The notes under the pieces were generated by a model that was given only the letters and a program-made list of their open reading frames with translations, was not told the origin of the DNA and made no database searches. The position numbers and the translations under genes are program-made. Of a stretch of DNA of 64,000 nucleotides, positions 26,390 through 34,673 are shown one piece after another; position 1 is the stretch's first letter, and each line of letters starts with the position of its first letter. This DNA comes from Bacteroidota bacterium (GTDB taxonomy: Bacteria; Bacteroidota; Bacteroidia; Chitinophagales; Chitinophagaceae): positions 21,012 through 85,011 of the forward strand of contig JAHEFK010000004.1 in the NCBI GenBank assembly GCA_024640225.1. The letters run 5' to 3'.

Positions 26390-27562
26390 ATGGCAAAATT
26401 TTATTTAAGAAAAAAAATTGGAGACCGCGTTGTAAATGGCCATCCTTGGGTATTTGCAAATGAATTGGGCGACAGCGAAGGCGACTATAAAGCAGGTGAT
26501 ATCGTAGATGTACATAGTAGTAATGGTACCTATATTGGTAGTGGCTACATTAACCCATCTTCTTTAATTCGAATAAGAATTCTAACCCGAAATAAACAAG
26601 AACCAATAAACGAGGCATTCTTCTACAACAAATTAGTGGCAGCCTGGGAATACCGAAAACAATTGGGCTATGTAGAAAATTGCCGATTAATTTTTGGAGA
26701 GGCGGATGGCATGCCTGCTTTAATCATTGATAAATTCAATGATTATTTTGTCATTCAGTCTATGGCCTTAGGCATCGATCTTTGGAAACAAGCAATAGTA
26801 AATGCCTTACAAAAAATCTTTAATCCTAAAGGTATTTATGAACGCAACGATGTGCCTGTAAGAGAATTGGAAGGCATGCAGCAAATAAAAGGATTTTTAT
26901 CAGAACCTTTTGATACAAATATTATCATTAATGAAAACGGCTTACAGTTTCATGTAGATATTGCTAATGGTCAAAAAACGGGTTATTTCCTCGACCAACA
27001 AGATAACCGAAGAGCCATTCAGCATATTGTAAAAGGAGCTAATGTATTAGAAGCTTTTTGTTATACCGGCACCTTTTCTGTTCATGCAGCTCATTATGGC
27101 GCCAAAAAAGTTCTAGGTTTAGACATTTCTGAACAAGCCGTAGAAAAAGCTAAAGCCAACGCACGCTTAAATGGCTATCAAGATATATGTGATTTTAAAG
27201 CCGTAAATGCCTTTGATTATCTAAAACAAATTAGTAAAGAGCAGCAACAATTTGATGTGGTTATTTTAGATCCACCTGCTTTTACAAAAAGCAGAGAGCA
27301 TATTCAAAAAGCAGTTACTGGCTATAAAGAAATCAACTTAAGAGGTATGAAACTCGTAAAACCGGGTGGTTTTCTTGTTAGTGCTTCTTGTACCAATCTT
27401 GTGCCTCCAGATTTATTTTTAAAAACCATTGAAATGGCAGCAAAAGATGCTAAACGAAAATTGCGTCAAGTTACATGGCAAACACAAGCGGCTGATCACC
27501 CTATTGTTTGGCACATACCCAATACGCAGTATTTAAAGTTTTTAATCGTTCAAGTGCTGTAA
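26390..27562 (+). CDS. Class I rRNA (cytosine-C5) methyltransferase, RlmI-like
   Basis: Methylates a cytosine in 23S rRNA by analogy with RlmI. The N-terminal PUA domain (about residues 1-75; the segment DRVVNGHPWVFANELG is typical) is followed by a Rossmann methyltransferase with VLEAFCYTGTFSVHAA (motif I), a second SAM loop near VLGLDISEQAVE, the catalytic-site motif VVILDPPAFTKS and a Cys in SASCTNLV. I start at the ATG at 26390 (390 residues) rather than the TTG two codons earlier, because the -7 element ends at 26386. Single-gene unit with a bidirectional terminator. Confidence 0.9.
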   Translation: MAKFYLRKKIGDRVVNGHPWVFANELGDSEGDYKAGDIVDVHSSNGTYIGSGYINPSSLIRIRILTRNKQEPINEAFFYNKLVAAWEYRKQLGYVENCRLIFGEADGMPALIIDKFNDYFVIQSMALGIDLWKQAIVNALQKIFNPKGIYERNDVPVRELEGMQQIKGFLSEPFDTNIIINENGLQFHVDIANGQKTGYFLDQQDNRRAIQHIVKGANVLEAFCYTGTFSVHAAHYGAKKVLGLDISEQAVEKAKANARLNGYQDICDFKAVNAFDYLKQISKEQQQFDVVILDPPAFTKSREHIQKAVTGYKEINLRGMKLVKPGGFLVSASCTNLVPPDLFLKTIEMAAKDAKRKLRQVTWQTQAADHPIVWHIPNTQYLKFLIVQVL

Positions 27563-27564
27563 AT

Positions 27565-27594
27565 AAAAAAGACCTGCTTTAGCAGGTCTTTTTT
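27565..27594. terminator. Bidirectional terminator between convergent genes
   Basis: AAAAAAGACCTGC, loop TTTA, GCAGGTCTTTTTT: perfect 13-bp stem directly after the methyltransferase stop and 19 bp before the end of the opposite gene. Confidence 0.9.
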
Positions 27595-27613
27595 ATTATT
27601 TTAAAATCAATGA

Positions 27614-28150
27614 TTATAATTGATTGTAGATGAACACATCTGCAGCTCTTTGAATACCATAAAACTGGAATGTTTTACGACCATATCCTTTTTTGAAATA
27701 AGCGTCTGTTTTACCTTCTTCAGGAATTGTAACCCAGTCATGATCGCCTCTTAACCAACGATAAACAGGAATGTAGTTATTGCCTCTTTTTAAAGATGCA
27801 TAAAATTGTACGTGTTTACCTTCGTAACCCATTTTCATCATAGCATTATCGCTAAATTCATCTTCAATGACACTTACATGATCTTTAGTATGTGGGTTGT
27901 ACCAACCATATACAGCAACACGGCCTTCACCTGGATTTCTGTATGCTGTGAAAATAGGCTCTTTATCTGTCCATTTCCAATGCAACATTTGTCCTTCTTG
28001 GTATTCGCCTTCGGCAACTGTTACATATTCTTTATCATCTGTATTATACCAACGATATACTTTTACAAGTTCATCACTTTGTGCTTGAGCAGTAGTTGTT
28101 TTTAATAAAGAAACTAGTGCGATGGTCAGTAAGCTGAATGTTTTTTTCAT
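27614..28150 (-). CDS. Small secreted protein with three beta-rich repeats (DUF5648-like)
   Basis: Signal peptide 1-23 (ending AQA-Q). The 155-residue mature part is three tandem copies of about 45 residues: VYRWYNTDDKEYVTVAEGEY, VYGWYNPHTKDHVSVIEDEF and VYRWLRGDHDWVTIPEEGKT, each followed by a Gly/Lys segment and a strand ending FTAY, FYAS or FYGI. The pattern 'VYRxYN..T.DH..T' resembles DUF5648-type lectin-like repeats found in secreted bacterial proteins; I cannot confirm membership. Ligand unknown. No lipobox, no T9SS tail, so probably periplasmic or released. Confidence 0.75.
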   Translation of the reverse strand: MKKTFSLLTIALVSLLKTTTAQAQSDELVKVYRWYNTDDKEYVTVAEGEYQEGQMLHWKWTDKEPIFTAYRNPGEGRVAVYGWYNPHTKDHVSVIEDEFSDNAMMKMGYEGKHVQFYASLKRGNNYIPVYRWLRGDHDWVTIPEEGKTDAYFKKGYGRKTFQFYGIQRAADVFIYNQL

Positions 28151-28259
28151 AATCAGTTATTAATATTTTCAAAATCTCCAACAAAATACATAAAAAAATC
28201 ATTTAAAAACAACTGATTTACTACTTTTTTTATAAATCTTTAAAAAATTGCCAATTCGG

Positions 28260-28291
28260 TTTGTTCAAATGCGGCATTTGGCATAGTTTTG
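28260..28291 (+). promoter_or_regulatory. Promoter for secA with a long leader
   Basis: TTTG at 28260-28263, 20 bp, TAGTTTTG at 28284-28291: a full match to the Bacteroidota consensus. The secA ATG is at 28407, so the leader is about 110 nt, much longer than for other genes here. The 28151-28406 spacer holds nothing else I can name. Confidence 0.6.
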
Positions 28292-28406
28292 GAGCCCTTT
28301 TCAGACGAGTTGACATATTTTAGGCGAATGCACGAAATTTGATACCTCTATAGTGTGAAAACGAATAATTTATAATTCAACCTAAACCTTAATAAACTTA
28401 TTTTAA

Positions 28407-31400
28407 ATGATTGGCTTTATATCTAAACTTTTTGGCGGAAACAAATCTGATAAAGACGTAAAAAAACTATTACCCATCGTTAGCGAAATCAATGCTCATT
28501 ACGAAAGCTATAAGCAACTAAGCAATGATGCATTAAGAAATAAAACAGTTGAATTTAAAAGCCGCATACAAAATCACATCAGTACTATAAATGCAGCAAT
28601 CAGTTCGAAAAAAGAGGAAAGCTCAACTATAGCAAGTACAGATATGCATGCCTTAGAAACTGTATTTACAGAGATAGACACCTTAATTAAAAAGAGAGAT
28701 GAGCAAATAGAAGAAATATTAAACCAAATACTTCCAGAGGCATTTGCAGTAATAAAAGAAACAGCTCGTCGTTTTAAAGAAAATACTACAATTGAAGCAA
28801 CAGCAACCAATTTAGATAGAGATTTATCAATTAATCGCGAATACATCCGCATTGAAGGCGACAAAGCATACTTTAATAATTCATGGAAAGCAGCCGGCAG
28901 CCAAGTTACTTGGAACATGTTGCACTATGATGTTCAGTTAATTGGGGGTATCATTTTACATCAAGGAAAAATTGCCGAGATGGCTACGGGGGAAGGTAAA
29001 ACCTTGGTTTCTACGCTCCCTTCTTACCTTAATGCCTTAGCTGGCGAAGGCGTTCACTTAGTTACTGTAAATAATTACTTAGCTATCCGTGACCAAGAAT
29101 GGAATGGCCCAATATTCGAATGGTTGGGATTGAGAGTAGATTGTATCGACAAACATCAACCTAATACAGAAGCTCGAAGAAATGCCTATTTGGCAGACAT
29201 TACCTACGGAACTAATAATGAATTTGGCTTTGACTACTTAAGAGATAATATGGTGCACAGCCCAGAAGAAATGGTGCAACGTAAACATCATTTTGCCATG
29301 GTAGATGAAGTAGATAGTGTATTAATTGATGACGCTCGTACACCATTAATCATATCAGGGCCCGTACCTAAAGGTGATCAACAACAATTTCACTTATTAA
29401 AACCACGTATCGAATATTTACTTGCAGAACAACGAAAAATTGTCAATAACAGTTTAACAGAAGCGAAAAAATTAATTAGCGAAGGGAAAATTGATAAAGA
29501 AACGGGTGGTTTAGCACTATTTAGAGCCTACAGAGGATTACCTAAGAATAGTGCCTTAATCAAATTCTTAAGTGAAGATGGGAATAAACAAATTTTGCAA
29601 AAAGTAGAAAATTACTATTTAGGAGAGCAACAAAGAAATATGCCTATTGTAGATAGTGAACTTTATTTCACCATCGATGAAAAGAACAATAGTGTAGACC
29701 TTACACAAAAAGGCTTGTCGTTGATCACCGGCAATGGTGAAGACGCCAACTTCTTTGTTTTGCCAGATATTGCAACCATGCTTACCGCTATTGAAGAAAC
29801 AGCTACAAGCCCTGAAGAAAAAACACAACAAAAAGAAGCCTTACTTCAAGATTATGCTACCAAAGCTGATCGTATCCATTCCCTTCAACAATTATTAAAA
29901 GCTTATACGCTTTTTGATAAAGATGTGGAATATGTAGTGATGGATGGAAAAGTAAAAATAGTTGACGAACAAACGGGCCGTATTCTAGATGGTCGCCGAT
30001 ACAGTGATGGATTACATCAAGCAATTGAAACAAAAGAAAATGTAACGGTAGAAGCAGCTACGCAAACATTTGCAACCGTTACATTACAGAACTTTTTTAG
30101 AATGTACCACAAACTATGTGGTATGACCGGTACGGCGGAAACAGAAGCAGGCGAATTCTGGGAAATTTATAAATTAGATGTTGTATCCATACCTACGAAT
30201 ATTCCAATTTCTAGAAAAGATCAACAAGATTTAGTTTACAAAACAAAACGTGAAAAATATAAAGCCGTAATAGACGAAATAGAACAATTGCGAGAAAAAG
30301 GAAGACCTGTTTTAGTGGGTACTACCTCTGTAGAAGTTTCTGAATTGCTAAGTAGAATGTTGCAACAAAAGAAAATCCCACACAATGTTTTGAATGCAAA
30401 ACAACACGAACGGGAAGCGCAAATTGTTGCTGAGGCTGGTTTGGCTGGAGCCGTTACCATTGCTACCAATATGGCTGGGCGTGGTACCGATATTAAATTA
30501 GGTGCAGGCGTAAAAGAAGCTGGTGGATTGGCAATTATTGGTACAGAACGACATGAAAGTCGTAGGGTCGATCGCCAATTACGTGGTCGTGCTGGCCGTC
30601 AAGGTGACCCCGGATCTTCTCAATTCTTTGTTTCTTTAGAAGATGATTTAATGCGTTTATTTGGTTCAGAAAGAATTGCTTCTTTGATGGATCGTATGGG
30701 CCATAAAGATGGAGAAGTATTGCAACACAGCATGATTACCAATTCTATTGAGCGTGCACAGAAAAAAGTAGAAGAAAATAACTTTGGTATTCGTAAAAAC
30801 CTATTAGAGTATGACGATGTAATGAATACACAGCGTAATGCTATTTACAAAAGAAGAAATCATGCTCTATTAGGCGAGCGCTTATCGATCGATATCGACA
30901 ATGCTATGTATGATGTTTGTGCCGATTTTGCGCAGCAATTTGACAACCAAAGAGATGAGCAAGCATTTAAATTAGAGGTAATTAAGCACTTAGCGATAGA
31001 ACCTTCTTTAGATGGCATTAATTTTGCTAAAGCCGATACGCAACAAATTGCAGAGCATTTATATCAGCAAGTAGCTGCTTTTTACGAGCATAAATGGAAC
31101 AGTATTCAACAGCAAATGTTGCCTTCTTTAAAACAAATCTACAATGATAATCATCAAGCACCAGGCAATATTGTAGTGCCTTTTACAGATGGTATTCGTG
31201 GCTTACAAATCTACTTGCCTTTGCAAGAAAGCATAGAACAAGAAGGGAAAACAGTTTCTAAAACCTTAGAAAAAAATATCACATTAGCCCTTATTGATGA
31301 TGCATGGAAAGATCATTTAAGAGGCATGGATGATTTGCGTCAATCTGTTAGAAATGCTACGTACGAACAAAAAGATCCATTGTTGATATATAAATTTGAA

Positions 31401-31715
31401 GCATTCAAGTTATTCCAACAAATGATGTTGGATACCAACAAAACGATTATTTCTTTCTTAATGCGTGCGGGTATTCCAGTCGAAAACGGCCCGGAAACTG
31501 TAAAGTCAATTCCTAATCAGCATACCGATATGAGTCGTATGCGTACAGAGCACGAGCAATTTGGCGACGACCAAGCAGAGCATGATGCTAGCTACACCAA
31601 CACAGAAGCGCCTAAACGCATGCCTATAGAAGCAGCGCCAAAAATTGGCCGAAACGATGTTTGTCCATGTGGAAGTGGCAAAAAATTCAAGTCTTGTCAT
31701 GGGCGAGGTGCTTAG
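28407..31715 (+). CDS. secA: Preprotein translocase ATPase SecA
   Basis: Motor that pushes unfolded proteins through SecYEG. Walker A MATGEGKT is at 192-199, about 90 residues later than in E. coli (102-109), showing an N-terminal insertion (about residues 55-150). DEVDSVLIDDARTPLIISGP follows. A second long insertion (about 330-500) lies in the preprotein-binding region. Motor 2 is recognised by TNMAGRGTDIKLGAGV and RQLRGRAGRQGDPGSS. The C-terminus keeps the zinc-binding CPCGSGKKFKSCHG. 1102 residues, which is usual for Bacteroidota, where both insertions are common. Single gene with promoter and terminator. Confidence 0.97.
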   Translation: MIGFISKLFGGNKSDKDVKKLLPIVSEINAHYESYKQLSNDALRNKTVEFKSRIQNHISTINAAISSKKEESSTIASTDMHALETVFTEIDTLIKKRDEQIEEILNQILPEAFAVIKETARRFKENTTIEATATNLDRDLSINREYIRIEGDKAYFNNSWKAAGSQVTWNMLHYDVQLIGGIILHQGKIAEMATGEGKTLVSTLPSYLNALAGEGVHLVTVNNYLAIRDQEWNGPIFEWLGLRVDCIDKHQPNTEARRNAYLADITYGTNNEFGFDYLRDNMVHSPEEMVQRKHHFAMVDEVDSVLIDDARTPLIISGPVPKGDQQQFHLLKPRIEYLLAEQRKIVNNSLTEAKKLISEGKIDKETGGLALFRAYRGLPKNSALIKFLSEDGNKQILQKVENYYLGEQQRNMPIVDSELYFTIDEKNNSVDLTQKGLSLITGNGEDANFFVLPDIATMLTAIEETATSPEEKTQQKEALLQDYATKADRIHSLQQLLKAYTLFDKDVEYVVMDGKVKIVDEQTGRILDGRRYSDGLHQAIETKENVTVEAATQTFATVTLQNFFRMYHKLCGMTGTAETEAGEFWEIYKLDVVSIPTNIPISRKDQQDLVYKTKREKYKAVIDEIEQLREKGRPVLVGTTSVEVSELLSRMLQQKKIPHNVLNAKQHEREAQIVAEAGLAGAVTIATNMAGRGTDIKLGAGVKEAGGLAIIGTERHESRRVDRQLRGRAGRQGDPGSSQFFVSLEDDLMRLFGSERIASLMDRMGHKDGEVLQHSMITNSIERAQKKVEENNFGIRKNLLEYDDVMNTQRNAIYKRRNHALLGERLSIDIDNAMYDVCADFAQQFDNQRDEQAFKLEVIKHLAIEPSLDGINFAKADTQQIAEHLYQQVAAFYEHKWNSIQQQMLPSLKQIYNDNHQAPGNIVVPFTDGIRGLQIYLPLQESIEQEGKTVSKTLEKNITLALIDDAWKDHLRGMDDLRQSVRNATYEQKDPLLIYKFEAFKLFQQMMLDTNKTIISFLMRAGIPVENGPETVKSIPNQHTDMSRMRTEHEQFGDDQAEHDASYTNTEAPKRMPIEAAPKIGRNDVCPCGSGKKFKSCHGRGA

Positions 31716-31740
31716 TACATGTTGATTTTATAAATTGTTG

Positions 31741-31768
31741 AGGCATTTCTTAGGAAATGCCTTTTTTT
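31741..31768 (+). terminator. Intrinsic terminator after secA
   Basis: AGGCATTTC (31741-31749), loop TTAG, GAAATGCCT, then a T run. It lies 25 bp after the stop codon. Confidence 0.85.
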
Positions 31769-31844
31769 ATTAACTAAAAAATGGCAACTTATTAACAAAA
31801 TAAATTTAGATAGCTAATAGTCTTTTTAATCATTTCCTTTTTAC

Positions 31845-31852
31845 TATTTTTG
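31845..31852 (+). promoter_or_regulatory. -7 element for the DUF6580 gene
   Basis: TATTTTTG, 33 bp before the chosen ATG at 31886. It overlaps the upstream TTG that could otherwise be taken as a start, arguing for the later ATG. Confidence 0.5.
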
Positions 31853-31885
31853 CTTACCCAAAAAAGGATAAATACTCTAAATTTC

Positions 31886-32476
31886 ATGAAAAACAATAAC
31901 CACTCACTCCTACTTGCCGTATTATTAATTATAGCTGCAGCAGCGCTTCGCGTTGTAAATGCAGAAATGCATTTATATGCATTGGCACCAATAGCAGCAT
32001 TAGGCATTTTTGCTGGCGCAACCATTCGCAATCGTTCAAATGCGTTTATCGTTACGCTTGCCGCTCAATTTTTATCGGATTGTTATTTCCAATTTTTCAC
32101 TAATACGCCAGGGTTTTATGGCATATCACAATTGTTCAATTATGGTGCAATGGCCTTAGTTACTTTTATTGGCATGCAGATGCAAACTAGAAAAGCACTA
32201 TCCGTTCTTGGCTATACCCTTTCAGGATCTCTAGTATTCTTTGTATTGTCAAATTTTGGCGTTTGGATTCATGAGTGTTTTGCAAACCCGGCAACACGCA
32301 TGTATAGTGCGGATCTTAGTGGTTTGGCTCAAACATTCTTAATGGCCTTACCTTTTTACACACCAACAGGCACAAACTTATTTTTCAATGCACTCGTAAG
32401 CGATTTATTTTGCAGCGGTGTATTGTTTGGCGCTTTTGCATTATTACAAAAAAGAGCAAGCGTTAAAAGCATTTAA
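31886..32476 (+). CDS. DUF6580-like membrane protein, possible ECF-type transporter component
   Basis: 196 residues, about five membrane helices (for example LLLAVLLIIAAAALRVV, LYALAPIAALGIFAGATI, AMALVTFIGMQM, LSGSLVFFVLSNFGVWI, LVSDLFCSGVLFGAFALL). The order and the motif 'FVLSNFGVWI' are those of a family of small integral proteins (DUF6580) whose topology resembles the substrate-binding S components of ECF vitamin transporters. No ECF ATPase or T component is nearby. The ATG at 31886 is preferred to the frame's TTG at 31850, which sits in the promoter. The acyl-CoA dehydrogenase gene follows after 26 bp and may be in the same transcript. Confidence 0.7.
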   Translation: MKNNNHSLLLAVLLIIAAAALRVVNAEMHLYALAPIAALGIFAGATIRNRSNAFIVTLAAQFLSDCYFQFFTNTPGFYGISQLFNYGAMALVTFIGMQMQTRKALSVLGYTLSGSLVFFVLSNFGVWIHECFANPATRMYSADLSGLAQTFLMALPFYTPTGTNLFFNALVSDLFCSGVLFGAFALLQKRASVKSI

Positions 32477-32502
32477 CTAATTTTTCACGCATAGTTTAGT
32501 AT

Positions 32503-33642
32503 ATGAATTTTCAATTAACAGAAGAGCAAATTGCTGTGCAAATGGCAGCAAGAGATTTTGCCAAAAATGAATTATTACCAGGCGTTATCGAGCGCGATGA
32601 TCAACAAAAATTTGCTACCGATCAAATCAAGAAATTAGGTGAGTTAGGCTTTATGGGCATGATGGTAGATCCTAAATATGGTGGATCTGGCATGGATACC
32701 ATTTCTTATGTATTAGCAATGGAGGAAATTTCAAAAGTAGATGCATCGGTTTCTGTATGTATGAGCGTAAACAACTCCTTAGTATGTTATGGCATTGAGA
32801 AATACGCAAATGAAGAACAAAAACAAAAATACTTAGTACCCTTAGCAAGTGGACAAAAAATTGGTGCGTTCTTATTAAGCGAACCAGAAGCAGGATCAGA
32901 TGCTACTTCACAAAGAACAACCGCAGAAGATAAAGGTGATTACTACTTATTAAACGGTACAAAAAACTGGATCACGAATGGCAATTCGGCATCTTATTAT
33001 TTAGTAATTGCACAAACCTATCCAGAAAAAGGCCACAAAGGTATTAATGTATTTATAGTTGAGAAAGAATGGGCTGGGGTAACAGTAGGTGCTAAAGAAA
33101 ATAAAATGGGTATCCGTAGTAGTGATACACACAGCATCATGTTCCAAGATGTGAAAGTACCTAAAGAAAATAGAATAGGCGAAGATGGCTTTGGTTTCAA
33201 ATTTGCTATGCAAACACTTTCAGGTGGACGTATAGGCATTGCTGCCCAAGCGTTAGGTATTGCAAGTGGTGCTTACGAATTGGCCTTAAAGTATTCAAAA
33301 GAACGTAAAGCGTTTGGAACAGAAATTTCAAATCATCAAGCTATTGCATTTAAGTTAGCCGATATGGCAACGGAAATTGAAGCGGCTCGTTTACTATGTT
33401 TAAAATCAGCATGGGAAAAAGATAATCACATGGATTATGCTCAATCTTCTGCTATTGCTAAATTGTTTGCATCAGAAATTGCACAACGTGTTACTAATGA
33501 AGCCGTACAAGTACATGGCGGCTATGGTTATGTAAAAGAATTCCACGTGGAGCGTCTTATGCGTGATGCAAAAATTACGCAGATTTATGAAGGTACTAGT
33601 GAGGTACAAAAAATTGTAATCAGTAGAAGTATTCTTAAATAA
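32503..33642 (+). CDS. Acyl-CoA dehydrogenase, short/branched-chain type
   Basis: FAD enzyme that introduces the alpha,beta double bond into acyl-CoA. N-terminal helical domain; FAD/substrate segments GAFLLSEPEAGSDA and NGTKNWITNG are visible, then DVKVPKENRIG. The C-terminal domain has ERKAFG and GGYGYVKEFHVERLMRDAK. The catalytic Glu lies in QIYEGTSEVQ near the C-terminus, as in short-chain and butyryl-type enzymes (long-chain and isovaleryl types place it elsewhere). 379 residues. Exact chain-length preference cannot be read. No other beta-oxidation gene is close, so its electron acceptor ETF is encoded elsewhere. Confidence 0.93.
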   Translation: MNFQLTEEQIAVQMAARDFAKNELLPGVIERDDQQKFATDQIKKLGELGFMGMMVDPKYGGSGMDTISYVLAMEEISKVDASVSVCMSVNNSLVCYGIEKYANEEQKQKYLVPLASGQKIGAFLLSEPEAGSDATSQRTTAEDKGDYYLLNGTKNWITNGNSASYYLVIAQTYPEKGHKGINVFIVEKEWAGVTVGAKENKMGIRSSDTHSIMFQDVKVPKENRIGEDGFGFKFAMQTLSGGRIGIAAQALGIASGAYELALKYSKERKAFGTEISNHQAIAFKLADMATEIEAARLLCLKSAWEKDNHMDYAQSSAIAKLFASEIAQRVTNEAVQVHGGYGYVKEFHVERLMRDAKITQIYEGTSEVQKIVISRSILK

Positions 33643-33660
33643 AATAAAATTAAGACAAAT

Positions 33661-33696
33661 AAAAAAGAAGCCAATCAGATGATTGGCTTCTTTTTT
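33661..33696. terminator. Bidirectional terminator after the acyl-CoA dehydrogenase gene
   Basis: A run plus GAAGCCAATC, loop AGAT, GATTGGCTTC plus T run: perfect 16-bp stem between convergent genes. Confidence 0.9.
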
Positions 33697-33715
33697 ATGT
33701 TGCAAGGTTTGTAGT

Positions 33716-34528
33716 TTATGGCAAAGTAATAGTAGTTACTACCCCATTATTAGTTAAAGTTGCTTGATTGTCACAAGCACCATTACCATAATCAATAATG
33801 CGAATAGTACCATTCGGCACCGTCACTTGTACCGTACCCTCTTTAATCCAATTACAAGAGCGCGCAATTGATAGCCCTTTAGTTATTAAATGCGTTACTT
33901 GAGTGCCATTTGGACGTGTTACGATCCAACTTCCTGTAACATTATAACTATCATCAGTTTTTGTAGTAGTTGCATATCCTGTAATCCAAGTGCGGGTTTT
34001 TGAACCTGATACTTGAATCGTCCCTGCACCGCTTGCTAAGATAATAGAAGCGTTGGTGTTAACCGTACAATAGATTTGATTATTTGCATTTAAACCCATG
34101 TTGGTGACTGTTTTAGTACCAATCACTTGATTGTTATTAACGAAATAATTGCTGAATGTAATGGTATGTATAGATCCACTGTCTTTATATTTCCCAGTAT
34201 AACTTACTAAAATTGTACCTCTTCTATACTTTCCATCACTGCATAAACAATTGGTTGTACCAAAATTAATAGTAATCGTATGTGGGACAGCAATCGTATC
34301 TCTGGTAATAGTAGCACACTGGCTAGTAGTTTTGAAAGTGCTCAGTGAATTACTTTCTGATGCTTGGTCAGCAATATCCAATATATCGGAGAATGTTTGC
34401 TCTGCAGTTGCATGTTCGGTAGCAAATCCGGTATCTTCTACGCTTGATGTTTTTTTACATGCAGTTAGATAAACAGCTGTACTCCATAGCATTATACCTG
34501 CGAGTACAATAAAAAAATGTTTTTTCAT
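33716..34528 (-). CDS. Lipoprotein of unknown function
   Basis: The N-terminus is a lipoprotein signal peptide with the lipobox LTAC (Cys24) followed by KK, a charge pattern that in Bacteroidota keeps lipoproteins periplasmic. The mature part (about 245 residues) is rich in Thr, Asn and Gly, predicted beta, with several regular 'TGxYxDSG..HTITFSNY' strands and four cysteines (TSQCATI, NCLC, SCNW, ACDN). I do not recognise the fold or function. Similar lipoproteins are common singletons in Chitinophagaceae genomes. Confidence 0.75.
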   Translation of the reverse strand: MKKHFFIVLAGIMLWSTAVYLTACKKTSSVEDTGFATEHATAEQTFSDILDIADQASESNSLSTFKTTSQCATITRDTIAVPHTITINFGTTNCLCSDGKYRRGTILVSYTGKYKDSGSIHTITFSNYFVNNNQVIGTKTVTNMGLNANNQIYCTVNTNASIILASGAGTIQVSGSKTRTWITGYATTTKTDDSYNVTGSWIVTRPNGTQVTHLITKGLSIARSCNWIKEGTVQVTVPNGTIRIIDYGNGACDNQATLTNNGVVTTITLP

Positions 34529-34639
34529 AGTTACTTAGTTTTAATGTTGTTGATTTGACTTTTTATTTACTTAATAGTTTAATGATACACGTAATTATCC
34601 TAAATTAAGGTTAAAACACCAAAATAGCCAAATAATGCG

Positions 34640-34647
34640 TACCTTTG
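34640..34647 (+). promoter_or_regulatory. -7 element for the DEAD-box helicase gene
   Basis: TACCTTTG ends 26 bp before the ATG at 34674. No clear TTTG box upstream. Confidence 0.5.
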
Positions 34648-34673
34648 CGCTTCAATAATATAAGTTCTTACTA

